This document shows, piece by piece, positions 34,544 to 42,929 of a DNA stretch of 64,000 bases (position 1 is the stretch's first letter; every line of letters starts with the position of its first letter). A program made the translations under genes and the position numbers. This DNA comes from Hymenobacter sp. PAMC 26628. Lineage in GTDB: Bacteria; Bacteroidota; Bacteroidia; Cytophagales; Hymenobacteraceae. The notes beneath the pieces were generated by a model. The model ran no database searches, had not been told where the DNA came from, and saw only the letters and a program-made list of their open reading frames with translations. The DNA lies in the NCBI RefSeq assembly GCF_001562275.1, contig NZ_CP014304.1, forward strand, positions 1,612,001-1,676,000. Reading direction: 5' to 3'.

Positions 34544-35428
34544 ATGGCACTACTCATATCCGAAACGCCCGTCCCTGCCAAACGCCCCGCTCCGGCGTAC
34601 CCCACCCTGGCCGAGAGCTGGGGCATTTTGGGGTGGTACCTGTTGGTAGCGCTGGTGGTTGGCGTGCCGCTTTATTTGGGCGTCGAAAAAGCGCTTGCCT
34701 CGTCCCCGGGTAGCGCAACGGTTTTGCTAGCAACCGTGCCCAACCTGGCCCTGCTAGGGGTATTACGCTGGCGGGCGGGCAAGCGCTGGCTGCCGCTGCG
34801 GCCGCAAGGGCAGGCGCCGCCCGGCCTGTACGCGGTGCTGCCGGCGCTGGTGCTGGCCTCGATTGTGGTGCTCTCGCTGCTCGATTTCCTGCATTTACCT
34901 AATTGGGCCCACGGCGCTTTCCAAAAAATGATGAAAAACCCGGCCAGCGCTTTGGTGGGGATGGCCGTAGCCGCGCCCGTGCTGGAGGAAATGCTGTGCC
35001 GGGGCGTGGTGCTGCAAGGCCTGCTGCGCAGCCGCCGGCCCTGGGTGGCCATTGGGCAATCGGCCTTGTTGTTTAGTCTGATGCACTTCAACCCGGCGCA
35101 AAGTGCGCACGCTTTTTTTTCGGGGCTATTGCTGGGTTGGCTGTACTACCGCACCCGGTCGCTGTGCGTGTGCGTGGCCATGCACGCGCTCAATAATTCG
35201 CTGGCATTCATTGCGATGCGCTGGGGCCCCGTAACCTGGCAAACCGACCCGCTGCCGAAAGCCTTCGGCTCAGCCTGGGTGTACGCGGGGGCTGTGGGGC
35301 TAAGCGCGCTAATAGTGGCCGCGGTGCTGTGGTGGGTGCAGCGCACGACCTCGCCCCCAGTTTGGGCCCTGGGCAAACTGACCGGCGAAGTGGCAACGGC
35401 GGTGAATCTGGACGCGGCGGCCGCGTAG
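34544..35428 (+). CDS. CPBP-family intramembrane metalloprotease (CAAX/Abi)
   Basis: This 294-residue inner-membrane protein has about 7-8 hydrophobic segments. The CPBP motifs are present: motif 1 EEMLCRGVVLQGLLR (EExxxR), motif 2 LFSLMHFNP (histidine) and motif 3 MHALNNSLAF (HxxxN-like). Members are glutamate-type intramembrane proteases, some linked to bacteriocin immunity or protein maturation. The start at 34544 is chosen over an in-frame upstream Met because it lies next to a plausible N-tail. The gene is bracketed by a 31-bp duplication of the topB start, suggesting that it entered this site by recombination or transfer. Confidence 0.88.
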   Translation: MALLISETPVPAKRPAPAYPTLAESWGILGWYLLVALVVGVPLYLGVEKALASSPGSATVLLATVPNLALLGVLRWRAGKRWLPLRPQGQAPPGLYAVLPALVLASIVVLSLLDFLHLPNWAHGAFQKMMKNPASALVGMAVAAPVLEEMLCRGVVLQGLLRSRRPWVAIGQSALLFSLMHFNPAQSAHAFFSGLLLGWLYYRTRSLCVCVAMHALNNSLAFIAMRWGPVTWQTDPLPKAFGSAWVYAGAVGLSALIVAAVLWWVQRTTSPPVWALGKLTGEVATAVNLDAAAA

Positions 35429-35496
35429 GGCCCCCGCGGCGGCGAACCCCGGCGCTGCCCGGGCCTGGGGGCCCAAGCACCGACCTTTTCCGCGGT

Positions 35497-35504
35497 TACC
35501 TTTG
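35497..35504 (+). promoter_or_regulatory. Bacteroidota -7-like promoter element TACCTTTG before topB
   Basis: This exact TAnnTTTG match lies 53 bp upstream of the topB GTG start. The implied leader is about 45 nt. No clear -33 element was found. Confidence 0.45.
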
Positions 35505-35555
35505 TTGATTATTCGCGCCGAAAAATGGTCGAATCAATCCAAACCGCCCCGAATC

Positions 35556-35586
35556 CGTGATTGTCTGCATTGCCGAAAAGCCCAGC
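35556..35586 (+). repeat. 31-bp direct repeat, copy 2: start of topB
   Basis: This is the intact topB counterpart of the copy at 34488-34518 (30 of 31 identical). The two copies are 1068 bp apart and flank the CPBP protease gene. Confidence 0.9.
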
Positions 35587-38127
35587 GTGGCCCGCGAAAT
35601 TGCCACCGTGCTGGGCGCCACCCGCCGCATGGACGGCTACATGGAAGGCAACGGCTACCAGGTGACCTGGACCTTCGGCCACTTTTGCCAGCTGAAGGAG
35701 CCCGACGACTACGACCCGCAGTGGAAGCGCTGGAGCCTGCACAGCCTGCCGATGGTGCCCGACTCGTTCGGCATCAAGCTCATGCGGCGCGACGAGGGCG
35801 TGGTGAAGCAGTTCCATACCATCAAGCGGCTGGTGGACGAGGCCACGGAGGTCATCAACTGCGGCGACGCCGGGCAGGAAGGGGAGGTGATTCAGCGCTG
35901 GGTGCTAATGGAGGCCAAGTGCCGCAAGCCGGTGAAGCGGCTCTGGATTTCGTCGCTCACCGAGGAAGCCATTCGGCAGGGGTTCAACAACTTGCGTGAT
36001 GGTAAAGAGTTCGATAAGCTCTACCAGGCGGGCAAGAGCCGGGCCGTGGGCGACTGGCTGCTGGGCCTGAACGCCACGCGCCTGTTCACGCTGAAATACA
36101 CGACGTACCAGGACAAGCAGCTGCTGAGCATCGGGCGGGTGCAGACGCCCACGCTGGCCCTGCTGGTGGCCCGCCACCACGAAATCCAGAACTTCCAGCC
36201 CGAGCCTTATTGGGTACTGCGGACGGAGTACCGGGGCACGATGTTCGCCCACATCGCCCCGCCCAAGCAGGCCAAAGCTGCTGAGGATGCGCCCGACGAA
36301 AAGGAGCGCCTGAAGGCCCTGGGCTACTTCGTGACCGAGAAGGAAGCCAACGAGGCCTTGGAGGCCGTGCGCCCCGCGCCGCTGGTGATTACCGACGTGG
36401 AGATTAAAAAAGGCCGCGAGTCGCCGCCGCGCCTGTTCGACCTGACCTCGCTGCAAGTGCAGTGCAACAACCAGTTGGGCCTCTCGGCCGAGGACACGCT
36501 GAAGCTGGTGCAGGCCCTGTACGAGAAGAAGGCCGTGAGCTACCCGCGGGTGGACACCACGTTTCTGCCCGACGACCAGTACCCGAAAATCCCGGGCATT
36601 TTGCGCGGCCTGGCGTACCCCACGCTGACGGCGCCGCTGCTGGCGGGCAAGATTCCGAAGACGGGCAAGGTGTTCAACAACAACAAGGTAACCGACCACC
36701 ACGCCATTATCCCGACCGGTGCGGCGGGCCCCGGCGGCGGGATGGAGAGCAGCGTGTACGACATCATCGCGCGGCGCTTCATCGCCGCGTTTTACCCCGA
36801 CTGCGAGGTGAGCAACACCACCGTGCTGGCCGAGGCCGCCGAGCGCCCGTTTCGGGTGCGCGGCCGCCAGATCCTCAGCCCCGGCTGGCGCGTGGTGTAC
36901 GGCGACCCGGCCCAACAGGCGGCGCCCAAGCCCGCGCCCGCCGCGGGTGAAAAGCCCGGGGCCCCCGCCGCCGAGGACGACGACGTGGTGAGCACCGTGC
37001 TGCCCAGCTTCGCCAAGGGTGAAAGCGGGCCCCACGCACCGCGCCTCGACAGCAAAACCACCCAGCCGCCCAAGGACTACACCGAGGCCAGCCTGCTGCG
37101 CGGCATGGAAACCGCCGGCCGCAACATCGACGACGAGGAGCTGCGCCAGGCGATGAAGGAGAACGGCATCGGCCGCCCCAGCACGCGCGCCGCCATCATC
37201 GAAACGCTGTTCAAGCGCAACTACATCCGGCGCGAGAAAAAGCGCATCCTGCCCACCCCGACGGGCGTGGAGCTCATCGGCCTCATCCGCAACCCAACCC
37301 TAAAATCGGCGGAGCTGACCGGCCAGTGGGAGCACAAGCTGCGCCAGATTGAGCGCGGCGAACTCACCAGCGAGCAGTTCCTGGGCGAGCTCACGGGCCT
37401 GGTGCGCGAGATGGTGCAGGAGGTAAAAACCGACAGCAGCGGCCGCGCCGTGACGAGCGGCAGCGCGGAGCAAGCCGCCGCCCGGGGCCCCCAGGGCCCC
37501 GCCCCGGCGGCAGTCGGCAAGGCCAGCGCCGCCGCGCCAGCTGCCAAAAAAACCGCCGATGCCCCGGCCGGCCTGGGGCCCTGCCCGGCCTGCAAAACCG
37601 GCCACATCCTGCGCGGCAAAACGGCCTTTGGCTGCGCCCGCTTCCGCGAGGGCTGCCAGTTCCGGCTGCCCACGGAAATGCAGGGCAAGAAGTTCAGCGA
37701 CCTGCAGGTTAAAGCCCTGCTGGCCAAGGGCCGCACGCCCATCATGAAGGGCTTCGTGGGGCCCGACGGGCAGAAATTCGACGCCGCCCTGGGCCTCGAC
37801 GCGCAGCACCAGCCGGTGCTGCTGCCCGCCGCCGAAAGCAAGCCCACCACCGCCACCGACCCCGGCCAGATTCCGTGCCCGGTGTGCAAGCTCGGCACCA
37901 TGCTGCGCGGCAGCAGCGCCTACGGCTGCTCGCGCTTCCGCGAGGACTGCCAGTTCCGCGTGCCCTTCGCCTGGGGCGGTAAGGAGCTGACCGACACGCA
38001 ACTAAAGCAGCTGCTGCGCCGCGGCGAAACGGGCGTCATCAAGGGCTTTGTCTCAGCCAAAACCGGTAAGAAGTACGACGCCGCTCTAAAGGTGGACGAG
38101 GGCCGCGTGGTGCCGGTATTCAGCTAA
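35557..38127 (+). CDS. topB: DNA topoisomerase III
   Basis: This is a type IA topoisomerase of 856 residues with a GTG start. The Toprim domain opens with VCIAEKPSVAREIA (catalytic E7) and has GDAGQEGEVIQRW (103-115), where many homologues have DADREGE. The active-site Tyr is Y329 in SYPRVDTTFL, after SIGRVQTPTLALLV. The C-terminal part has two copies of a four-Cys topoisomerase zinc-like module, near residues 675 (CPACKTG then GCARFREGC) and 774 (CPVCKLG then GCSRFREDC), joined to KFSDLQ- and ELTDTQL-type segments. It relaxes or decatenates DNA during recombination and replication. Overall it is longer than the ~650-residue E. coli enzyme because of the linker and the doubled zinc module. 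Confidence 0.95.
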   Translation: MIVCIAEKPSVAREIATVLGATRRMDGYMEGNGYQVTWTFGHFCQLKEPDDYDPQWKRWSLHSLPMVPDSFGIKLMRRDEGVVKQFHTIKRLVDEATEVINCGDAGQEGEVIQRWVLMEAKCRKPVKRLWISSLTEEAIRQGFNNLRDGKEFDKLYQAGKSRAVGDWLLGLNATRLFTLKYTTYQDKQLLSIGRVQTPTLALLVARHHEIQNFQPEPYWVLRTEYRGTMFAHIAPPKQAKAAEDAPDEKERLKALGYFVTEKEANEALEAVRPAPLVITDVEIKKGRESPPRLFDLTSLQVQCNNQLGLSAEDTLKLVQALYEKKAVSYPRVDTTFLPDDQYPKIPGILRGLAYPTLTAPLLAGKIPKTGKVFNNNKVTDHHAIIPTGAAGPGGGMESSVYDIIARRFIAAFYPDCEVSNTTVLAEAAERPFRVRGRQILSPGWRVVYGDPAQQAAPKPAPAAGEKPGAPAAEDDDVVSTVLPSFAKGESGPHAPRLDSKTTQPPKDYTEASLLRGMETAGRNIDDEELRQAMKENGIGRPSTRAAIIETLFKRNYIRREKKRILPTPTGVELIGLIRNPTLKSAELTGQWEHKLRQIERGELTSEQFLGELTGLVREMVQEVKTDSSGRAVTSGSAEQAAARGPQGPAPAAVGKASAAAPAAKKTADAPAGLGPCPACKTGHILRGKTAFGCARFREGCQFRLPTEMQGKKFSDLQVKALLAKGRTPIMKGFVGPDGQKFDAALGLDAQHQPVLLPAAESKPTTATDPGQIPCPVCKLGTMLRGSSAYGCSRFREDCQFRVPFAWGGKELTDTQLKQLLRRGETGVIKGFVSAKTGKKYDAALKVDEGRVVPVFS

Positions 38128-38128
38128 G

Positions 38129-38150
38129 AATAGGGCCCCGGGGCCCTATT
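38129..38150. terminator. 22-bp perfect palindrome between topB and the Lgt-like gene
   Basis: The palindrome AATAGGGCCCC/GGGGCCCTATT has no spacer and overlaps the stop codon of the minus-strand gene (38146-38148). It lies 1 bp after the topB stop. It may end both convergent transcripts, but lacks a T-run. Confidence 0.6.
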
Positions 38151-40074
38151 TGAGGCCGATGCGGTAGTGCAGGCGCAGGCTGAGTTGGTGGCGCCGGCCA
38201 AAATCGGTAGCGGCGGTGGGCTCCAGGGCGAAGCCGCTGTTAGCCAGCCGGATATTGGCCGCCGCGAAGCCCATGGTGGTGCTGGCCGGACGCTCATTGC
38301 TGGCGATGTCGCCCACGGAAAAACTGTGTGGATCGACGCTGCTGAACGCCACGCCGGCTACTACGCTGCCGCCTTTGCGCGAACCCAGCCCCGAACCCAG
38401 GCCGACGCGGTAGAGGTAGTTGCCGACGCCACCCGCGCCGTAGCCCGCATCGGCCTGGGCAAACAGCAGCCAGCGGTTGCCTACCCACACCTGCAGGTCG
38501 GGCAGCAAGGGCTTGGCTTCCAGCGTCGAGTCATTCCGGTAGGCCTGGTTATTCAGCAAGCGGCCCGCGTGGAAGCCCACGTGGTAACCCACGCTGATGT
38601 TCCGTATGGTTTGAAAATTGCCTTCTACATAAGGGTTGACATCCAATAGGTTGTACGTGCGGGTGCTCGTTGGGGCGCTGGTCTGCAACGACCCACTGCC
38701 GGGCGTTTGCGGCGCAAAGGCTACCCGGTCGGTGCCGCCCCACACAGCCACGCCCACGGTGCCTAATGGGCTGTTGCCTTCGGGCTTGAGTTGCACCGCC
38801 ACCTGCCCGCCCACGGTTTGGTAGCGGTGCAGGTAGCCATCGCGCGAGGGGGCCACCGGGTAGCTGCCTCCCCCGCCGCAGCCCCCGCCGCTGGTAGTGG
38901 CGTTGTAGTCAAAGTCTTGGTCGAAAGTCCCCTGAGACGCGCCTACCGAAAAATCAATGGACCGTACCGAATCCTGACGTGGGGCCGGAGCCTGGCTCAT
39001 CAGCACGAGTAAGGCCAGGGCCCCGGCGAAGGCCAGCCGGGGCTGCCCGCGCCACCCGGCGGCGGCCAGCGCCGGCCACCAGGCCACCGCTTCGGCCAGC
39101 AGCAGGGCCCCCAGCATCACTTGCAGCACCCGAAACTCGGCCCCGGTGAGGGCGTGCGGGGCCAGCGCGGCCGTTAGGGCCAGCAGGGCGGCGGCCCCGG
39201 CCAGCTGCCGCGCCGGCTGCGGCGCGCCGGGCGCGGCCGCCCGGGCCACCGGGAACACCGTGCCCCACCACAACAGCAACGCTGCGCCGGCCAAGTGCAG
39301 CAGCCCTACTCCCAGTACGCCCCACTGAATGGCCAGCAGTCGCACGCCGCCCAGCGCCAGCGGCTGGGCCCCCAGGGTTTGGCTGGCCGGGTCGCGCCAC
39401 GCGCACAGCCCGCCCCAGGCCAGCAACAGGGCCCCCGTGCCCAACAGGTAGCGCGTGCCGGCCGGCCAGGCGCGGCGGCGCGTGGCCCACGTGGCCCCGG
39501 CCAGCGCCACGCACAGCAGCAACCCGTACAGCTGCGTGGGCACCACGGGCAGCGCGTGCGGGGCCCCGGCGGGCAACAGGCCCCGCGCCACCTGGGCAGC
39601 GTAGGGCCCCGTGCCGGGTCCGAAGCACAGCCCCAGACCGCTGCTGGCCAGCTCGCCCCAGCAGCAGCCGGCTGCCAGGCAGCCCAGACACTGCACGGCC
39701 AGCCCCACCGCCAGGGGCCCCACAAAGGCATCGAATGCCGACCAGCCCAGGCCCAGCCACCGCCGCAACGCCAACAGCACCAGGCTGCTGGCCGCGATGC
39801 CGCCCAGCGCCGAGCGCACCGGGTAGGCCCCCAGGTCGGCCCCGCCCTGCCACAGCGCCGGCCAGTCGGCCGGCGGGAGCACCACCAGCTTGCAGCCCAC
39901 CACGAAGGCCAGCAGCGTGGCGGCCTGCATCAGCAGCCAGGGGCGCAGGGAGAAGCCGCGCCGCCGGCCTTCCAGCAGCAGCAATAGTTGATAGGTGGCC
40001 ACGGCCAGCAGGTAGCAGGCGGTGTAATGGCCAGGCCGAAAAACGGCGGGCAGTTCGAACGTATAAAGGGGCAT
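38146..40074 (-). CDS. Lgt-like polytopic membrane protein fused to a C-terminal beta-rich domain
   Basis: In this 642-residue protein, residues 1-360 hold about 8-9 hydrophobic segments with features of prolipoprotein diacylglyceryl transferase-like proteins: AVQCLGCLAAGCCWGE (126-141), comparable to the GCFxxGCCYG variant, and VVPTQLYGLL (177-186), comparable to the HPTQLYEAL segment. Residues 361-642 are different: PAPRQDSVRSIDFSVG, a Gly/Cys patch (GGGCGGGGS, about 396-404), then alternating beta-like segments ending LSLRLHYRIGLK, as in small barrel or porin-like domains. The fusion would place the second half in the periplasm or outer envelope. Whether the Lgt part is catalytic is doubtful: I did not find the conserved Lgt R/H pattern clearly. 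Function is unknown. Confidence 0.65.
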   Translation of the reverse strand: MPLYTFELPAVFRPGHYTACYLLAVATYQLLLLLEGRRRGFSLRPWLLMQAATLLAFVVGCKLVVLPPADWPALWQGGADLGAYPVRSALGGIAASSLVLLALRRWLGLGWSAFDAFVGPLAVGLAVQCLGCLAAGCCWGELASSGLGLCFGPGTGPYAAQVARGLLPAGAPHALPVVPTQLYGLLLCVALAGATWATRRRAWPAGTRYLLGTGALLLAWGGLCAWRDPASQTLGAQPLALGGVRLLAIQWGVLGVGLLHLAGAALLLWWGTVFPVARAAAPGAPQPARQLAGAAALLALTAALAPHALTGAEFRVLQVMLGALLLAEAVAWWPALAAAGWRGQPRLAFAGALALLVLMSQAPAPRQDSVRSIDFSVGASQGTFDQDFDYNATTSGGGCGGGGSYPVAPSRDGYLHRYQTVGGQVAVQLKPEGNSPLGTVGVAVWGGTDRVAFAPQTPGSGSLQTSAPTSTRTYNLLDVNPYVEGNFQTIRNISVGYHVGFHAGRLLNNQAYRNDSTLEAKPLLPDLQVWVGNRWLLFAQADAGYGAGGVGNYLYRVGLGSGLGSRKGGSVVAGVAFSSVDPHSFSVGDIASNERPASTTMGFAAANIRLANSGFALEPTAATDFGRRHQLSLRLHYRIGLK

Positions 40075-40251
40075 GGGCCGCGCGGTGGGGGAGAGGGAGG
40101 ACGGCCCGAAAGGTAGCGGTCCACCCTGCGCAAATACTACCCAAAAAACACAGCTGTCAGACCCGCCACTGCCCGGTTTGGGCGACGTAAGTTATTGACC
40201 AATAATTATTAAAACAAAAAATATTAGACTTTTGCCCAGCCCGGCAACGGA

Positions 40252-41730
40252 CTACTTTTCCGCGTCCAGGGCCCCAAACTCTACCAAGTTCTTCACCATC
40301 CCTTTGAAAATGATGCCGTGGAAGGGCAGCACCGAGTACCAGTACAAGCGCCCGGCCAGACCCTGGGGGCGGTAGGCGGCCAGTTGCTCCAGGGCGTGGG
40401 TGCCGTCCTCGTTGTCCACGATGCGGAACTGGAGCCAGGCCTCGCCGGGCAGGCGCATCTCGGCATAGAGCAGTAGGCGCTTGGCGGCGCGGTCGGCCAC
40501 CAGCACGCGCCAGAAATCGAGCGGGTCGCCGGCGCGCAGGCGGCTGGGCGAGCGGCGGCCCCGGCGCAGGCCCACGCCGCCCACCAGCTTGTCCATCAGG
40601 CCCCTGATGCGCCACAGCCAGTCGGTTTTGTACCAGCCCCGCTCGCCGCCGATGCGCCAGATGTTGTCGAGCACCTCGGCCACGGGCCGCGTAAACAGCC
40701 GCAGCTGCCGGTCAAAAAACATCCCGTTTTTGGGAATTTGGATGGCGTCCATGTAGTTCTGGCGCAGGTTGCCGCTGCTCATGGCGTCGCTCCAGCTGCT
40801 CACCACCTCGTTCTGCTCGATGCGCTGGAAGGCCAGGGCCAGGGCCTCGCGGTAGCTCATGCACGGGTGCGGCACGGCGCGGGCAATGCTGCGGGCCGGG
40901 TCGGCCACGGTGTCGTTCTTGAGGCTCTCCACCAGGCTTTGGGCCAGCGAAAACGAGGTGCTGGTGACCAGGTACAGCCACCACGACGAGAGCCGCGGCG
41001 TGAGCACGGGCACCGTCATAATCCAGCGCCGGTAGCCGCGCTGGGCAGCCAGCCCGAGCAGCATCTCCTTATAGGTCAGTACGTCGGGGCCCCCAAGGTC
41101 GAAGCTTTGGCCCAAGCAGGCGGGGTTGTCGAGCACCGCCACGAGGTAAAACATCACGTCGCGGATGCCCAGCGGCTGGCAGCGCGAGTTCAGCCAGCGC
41201 GGCGTCACCATCACCGGTAGCTTTTCCACAATGTCGCGGATAATCTCGAACGAGGCCGACCCCGACCCGATGATGATGCTGGCCCGCAGCACCGTGAGCT
41301 GCGCCTTTTGGGCCCCGGCCAGCACGTCTTCCACGGCGCTGCGCGAGCGCAGGTGCACGCTCAGGTCGTGGTCGTTGGCGATGCCGGAGAGGTAGATGAC
41401 CTGCCGGGCCCCGGTGCGGTCGAGGTACTGCGTGAAATTGCGGGCCGAGTCTTGCTCCAGCTGGAAAAAATCCTTGTCGCCCCCGCTCATCGAGTGCACT
41501 AGGTAGTAGGCCGCGTCGATGTCCAGGGGCAGGTCGGCCAGCGTTTCGGGCTTCAGCAAGTCGCCCTGCACGGCGCTTACTTGCGAGCGCCGGTCCTCGG
41601 GCAGCGTGTCGGGCAGGGCGAAGCGGCGGGCGTCGCGCACGAGGCACACCACCTCGTGGCCGGCCTCGGCCAACCCGGGCAGCAGGCGCTGGCCAATGTA
41701 GCCGGTGGCTCCGGTGAGCAGGATTTTCAT
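40252..41730 (-). CDS. SDR/NAD(P)-binding protein with C-terminal DUF2867
   Basis: This 492-residue protein has an N-terminal Rossmann fold of the atypical SDR type (LLTGATGYIGQRLLPGL, residues 3-19), an SDR core to about 215 (YYLVHSM, VIYLSGIAN, FDLGGPDVLTY) and a C-terminal DUF2867 region from about 300 (FDRQLRLF, DPLDFWRVL, YWYSVLPFHG). This architecture (YbbA/YcnD-like putative nucleotide-sugar or lipid-associated epimerase-like proteins) has no firmly known reaction. The ATG at 41730 gives the usual MKILLTGATG start. It is divergent from the DUF2911 gene at 41848. Confidence 0.85.
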   Translation of the reverse strand: MKILLTGATGYIGQRLLPGLAEAGHEVVCLVRDARRFALPDTLPEDRRSQVSAVQGDLLKPETLADLPLDIDAAYYLVHSMSGGDKDFFQLEQDSARNFTQYLDRTGARQVIYLSGIANDHDLSVHLRSRSAVEDVLAGAQKAQLTVLRASIIIGSGSASFEIIRDIVEKLPVMVTPRWLNSRCQPLGIRDVMFYLVAVLDNPACLGQSFDLGGPDVLTYKEMLLGLAAQRGYRRWIMTVPVLTPRLSSWWLYLVTSTSFSLAQSLVESLKNDTVADPARSIARAVPHPCMSYREALALAFQRIEQNEVVSSWSDAMSSGNLRQNYMDAIQIPKNGMFFDRQLRLFTRPVAEVLDNIWRIGGERGWYKTDWLWRIRGLMDKLVGGVGLRRGRRSPSRLRAGDPLDFWRVLVADRAAKRLLLYAEMRLPGEAWLQFRIVDNEDGTHALEQLAAYRPQGLAGRLYWYSVLPFHGIIFKGMVKNLVEFGALDAEK

Positions 41731-41847
41731 GGACAAAGCAGGAAAATGGGGATGCGCCCGGGCCCCGTGGCGGCACTAATTAAGAACGTAATTCACCCGC
41801 GGTTGTTTGGCTGCGCTGGGCCCCCGAAAAAACTTACTTTCGTGCCC

Positions 41848-42714
41848 ATGAAACCCGCTTACTTTTGCGCCGCCCTGGCCGGGCTGCTCGCCCCCGCCGC
41901 CCACGCCCAAACCACGCTCACCATCCCGCAGGCCAGCCCGGCGGTGCGCGTTCGGCAGGCGTTTTCCACTTCGTTCGTCGAGCTGCATTACGCGCGGCCC
42001 TCGCTGCGCGGGCGCGTGGCCTTCGGGGGGCTCGTGCCCTACGGCCAGGTGTGGCGCGCGGGCGCCAACGCCGTCACCACCATCCACTTCGGCGAGGAAG
42101 TAAAAGTGGCGGGCCAGGCCGTGCCGGCCGGCACCTACGCCCTGCTGGCCATCCCCGGCAAAACGGACTGGATGATCATCCTCAACCGCGACACCGCGCA
42201 GTGGGGGGCCTACGATTACAAGCAGAGCCTTGACGTGCTGCGCGTATCGGCCAAAGCCGCCCAACTGGCGGCCCCGCAGGAAACCCTGTCGCTCAGCCTC
42301 GAAAACCTGCGTCCCGCCGCCGCCGACCTTGTGCTGGCCTGGGACCGCGCCGTCGTGCGCGTGCCCCTCACCGCCAACCCCGACCCGATTGTGCTGGCCC
42401 AGATCAGGGAGGCCATGAAGGGCACGAAAAAGCCCTACGTCGCGGCCGCGCAGTACTACTACGACTCCAACCAACCCGACCTCACGCCCGCCCTCGGCTG
42501 GTTCGACGAGTTCATCAAAACCAACCCCGACGACGCTTTCTACGGCTATTACTGGCGGGCCAAGCTGCTGCTGAAACAAGGCAAAAAGCAGGAAGCCATT
42601 GCTGCCGCCAACAAGTCGCTGGAGCTAGTCAAAACCGATAAAAACGAAATTTCTCGGGCCGAATACACCCGCCTCAACCAAGGCGTGCTGGCCGAGGCCA
42701 GCGGGAAGAAGTAA
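41848..42714 (+). CDS. DUF2911 secreted protein with TPR-like C-terminus
   Basis: This 288-residue protein has a signal peptide ending AHAQ (about 1-21). The DUF2911 core spans about 30-190: FVELHYARPSLRGRVAFGGL, VWRAGANAVTTIHFGEEV, PAGTYALLAIPGKTDW and WGAYDYKQSLDVLRV. A helical repeat region follows (GYYWRAKLLLKQGKKQEAIAA, broken at 20) resembling a TPR unit. DUF2911 is common and uncharacterised in Bacteroidota. The ATG at 41848 fits the signal peptide. TTACTTTCG 15 bp upstream resembles a weak -7 element. Confidence 0.9.
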   Translation: MKPAYFCAALAGLLAPAAHAQTTLTIPQASPAVRVRQAFSTSFVELHYARPSLRGRVAFGGLVPYGQVWRAGANAVTTIHFGEEVKVAGQAVPAGTYALLAIPGKTDWMIILNRDTAQWGAYDYKQSLDVLRVSAKAAQLAAPQETLSLSLENLRPAAADLVLAWDRAVVRVPLTANPDPIVLAQIREAMKGTKKPYVAAAQYYYDSNQPDLTPALGWFDEFIKTNPDDAFYGYYWRAKLLLKQGKKQEAIAAANKSLELVKTDKNEISRAEYTRLNQGVLAEASGKK

Positions 42715-42870
42715 GGGCGGTAATCAACCGAATTGCTACTGGTGAACAAGGAAAAACACGGTTGTGCTGACCGTAGGGAAGCAATTTTCCTGCGCAAGCA
42801 ACTCAATCGAAGCAACGAAGCGGGAGGGATGCTTCGGCTGGGCGGATACCAGAGGAGCAAAATCGTTTCA

Positions 42871-42913
42871 AATAAAAAAGGCTTCGCGCATTACGCACGA
42901 AGCCTTTTTTATT
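42871..42913. terminator. Bidirectional intrinsic terminator
   Basis: AATAAAAAAGGCTTCG at 42871-42886 pairs perfectly with CGAAGCCTTTTTTATT at 42898-42913. It lies between the convergent DUF2911 and slipin genes and has T-runs suitable for both strands. Confidence 0.92.
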
Positions 42914-42929
42914 TGATTTACGCTTGATG

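Noticed and set aside
34488-34713. A separate short gene starting MIVCIAEKPS
   Set aside because: The first ten codons copy the topB start, then the frame continues as unrelated sequence out of frame with the CPBP gene; it is better read as a severed duplicate.
34488-35586. Transposon target-site duplication around the CPBP gene
   Set aside because: The repeat is 31 bp with a mismatch, there are no terminal inverted repeats and no transposase; an ordinary target-site duplication is shorter.
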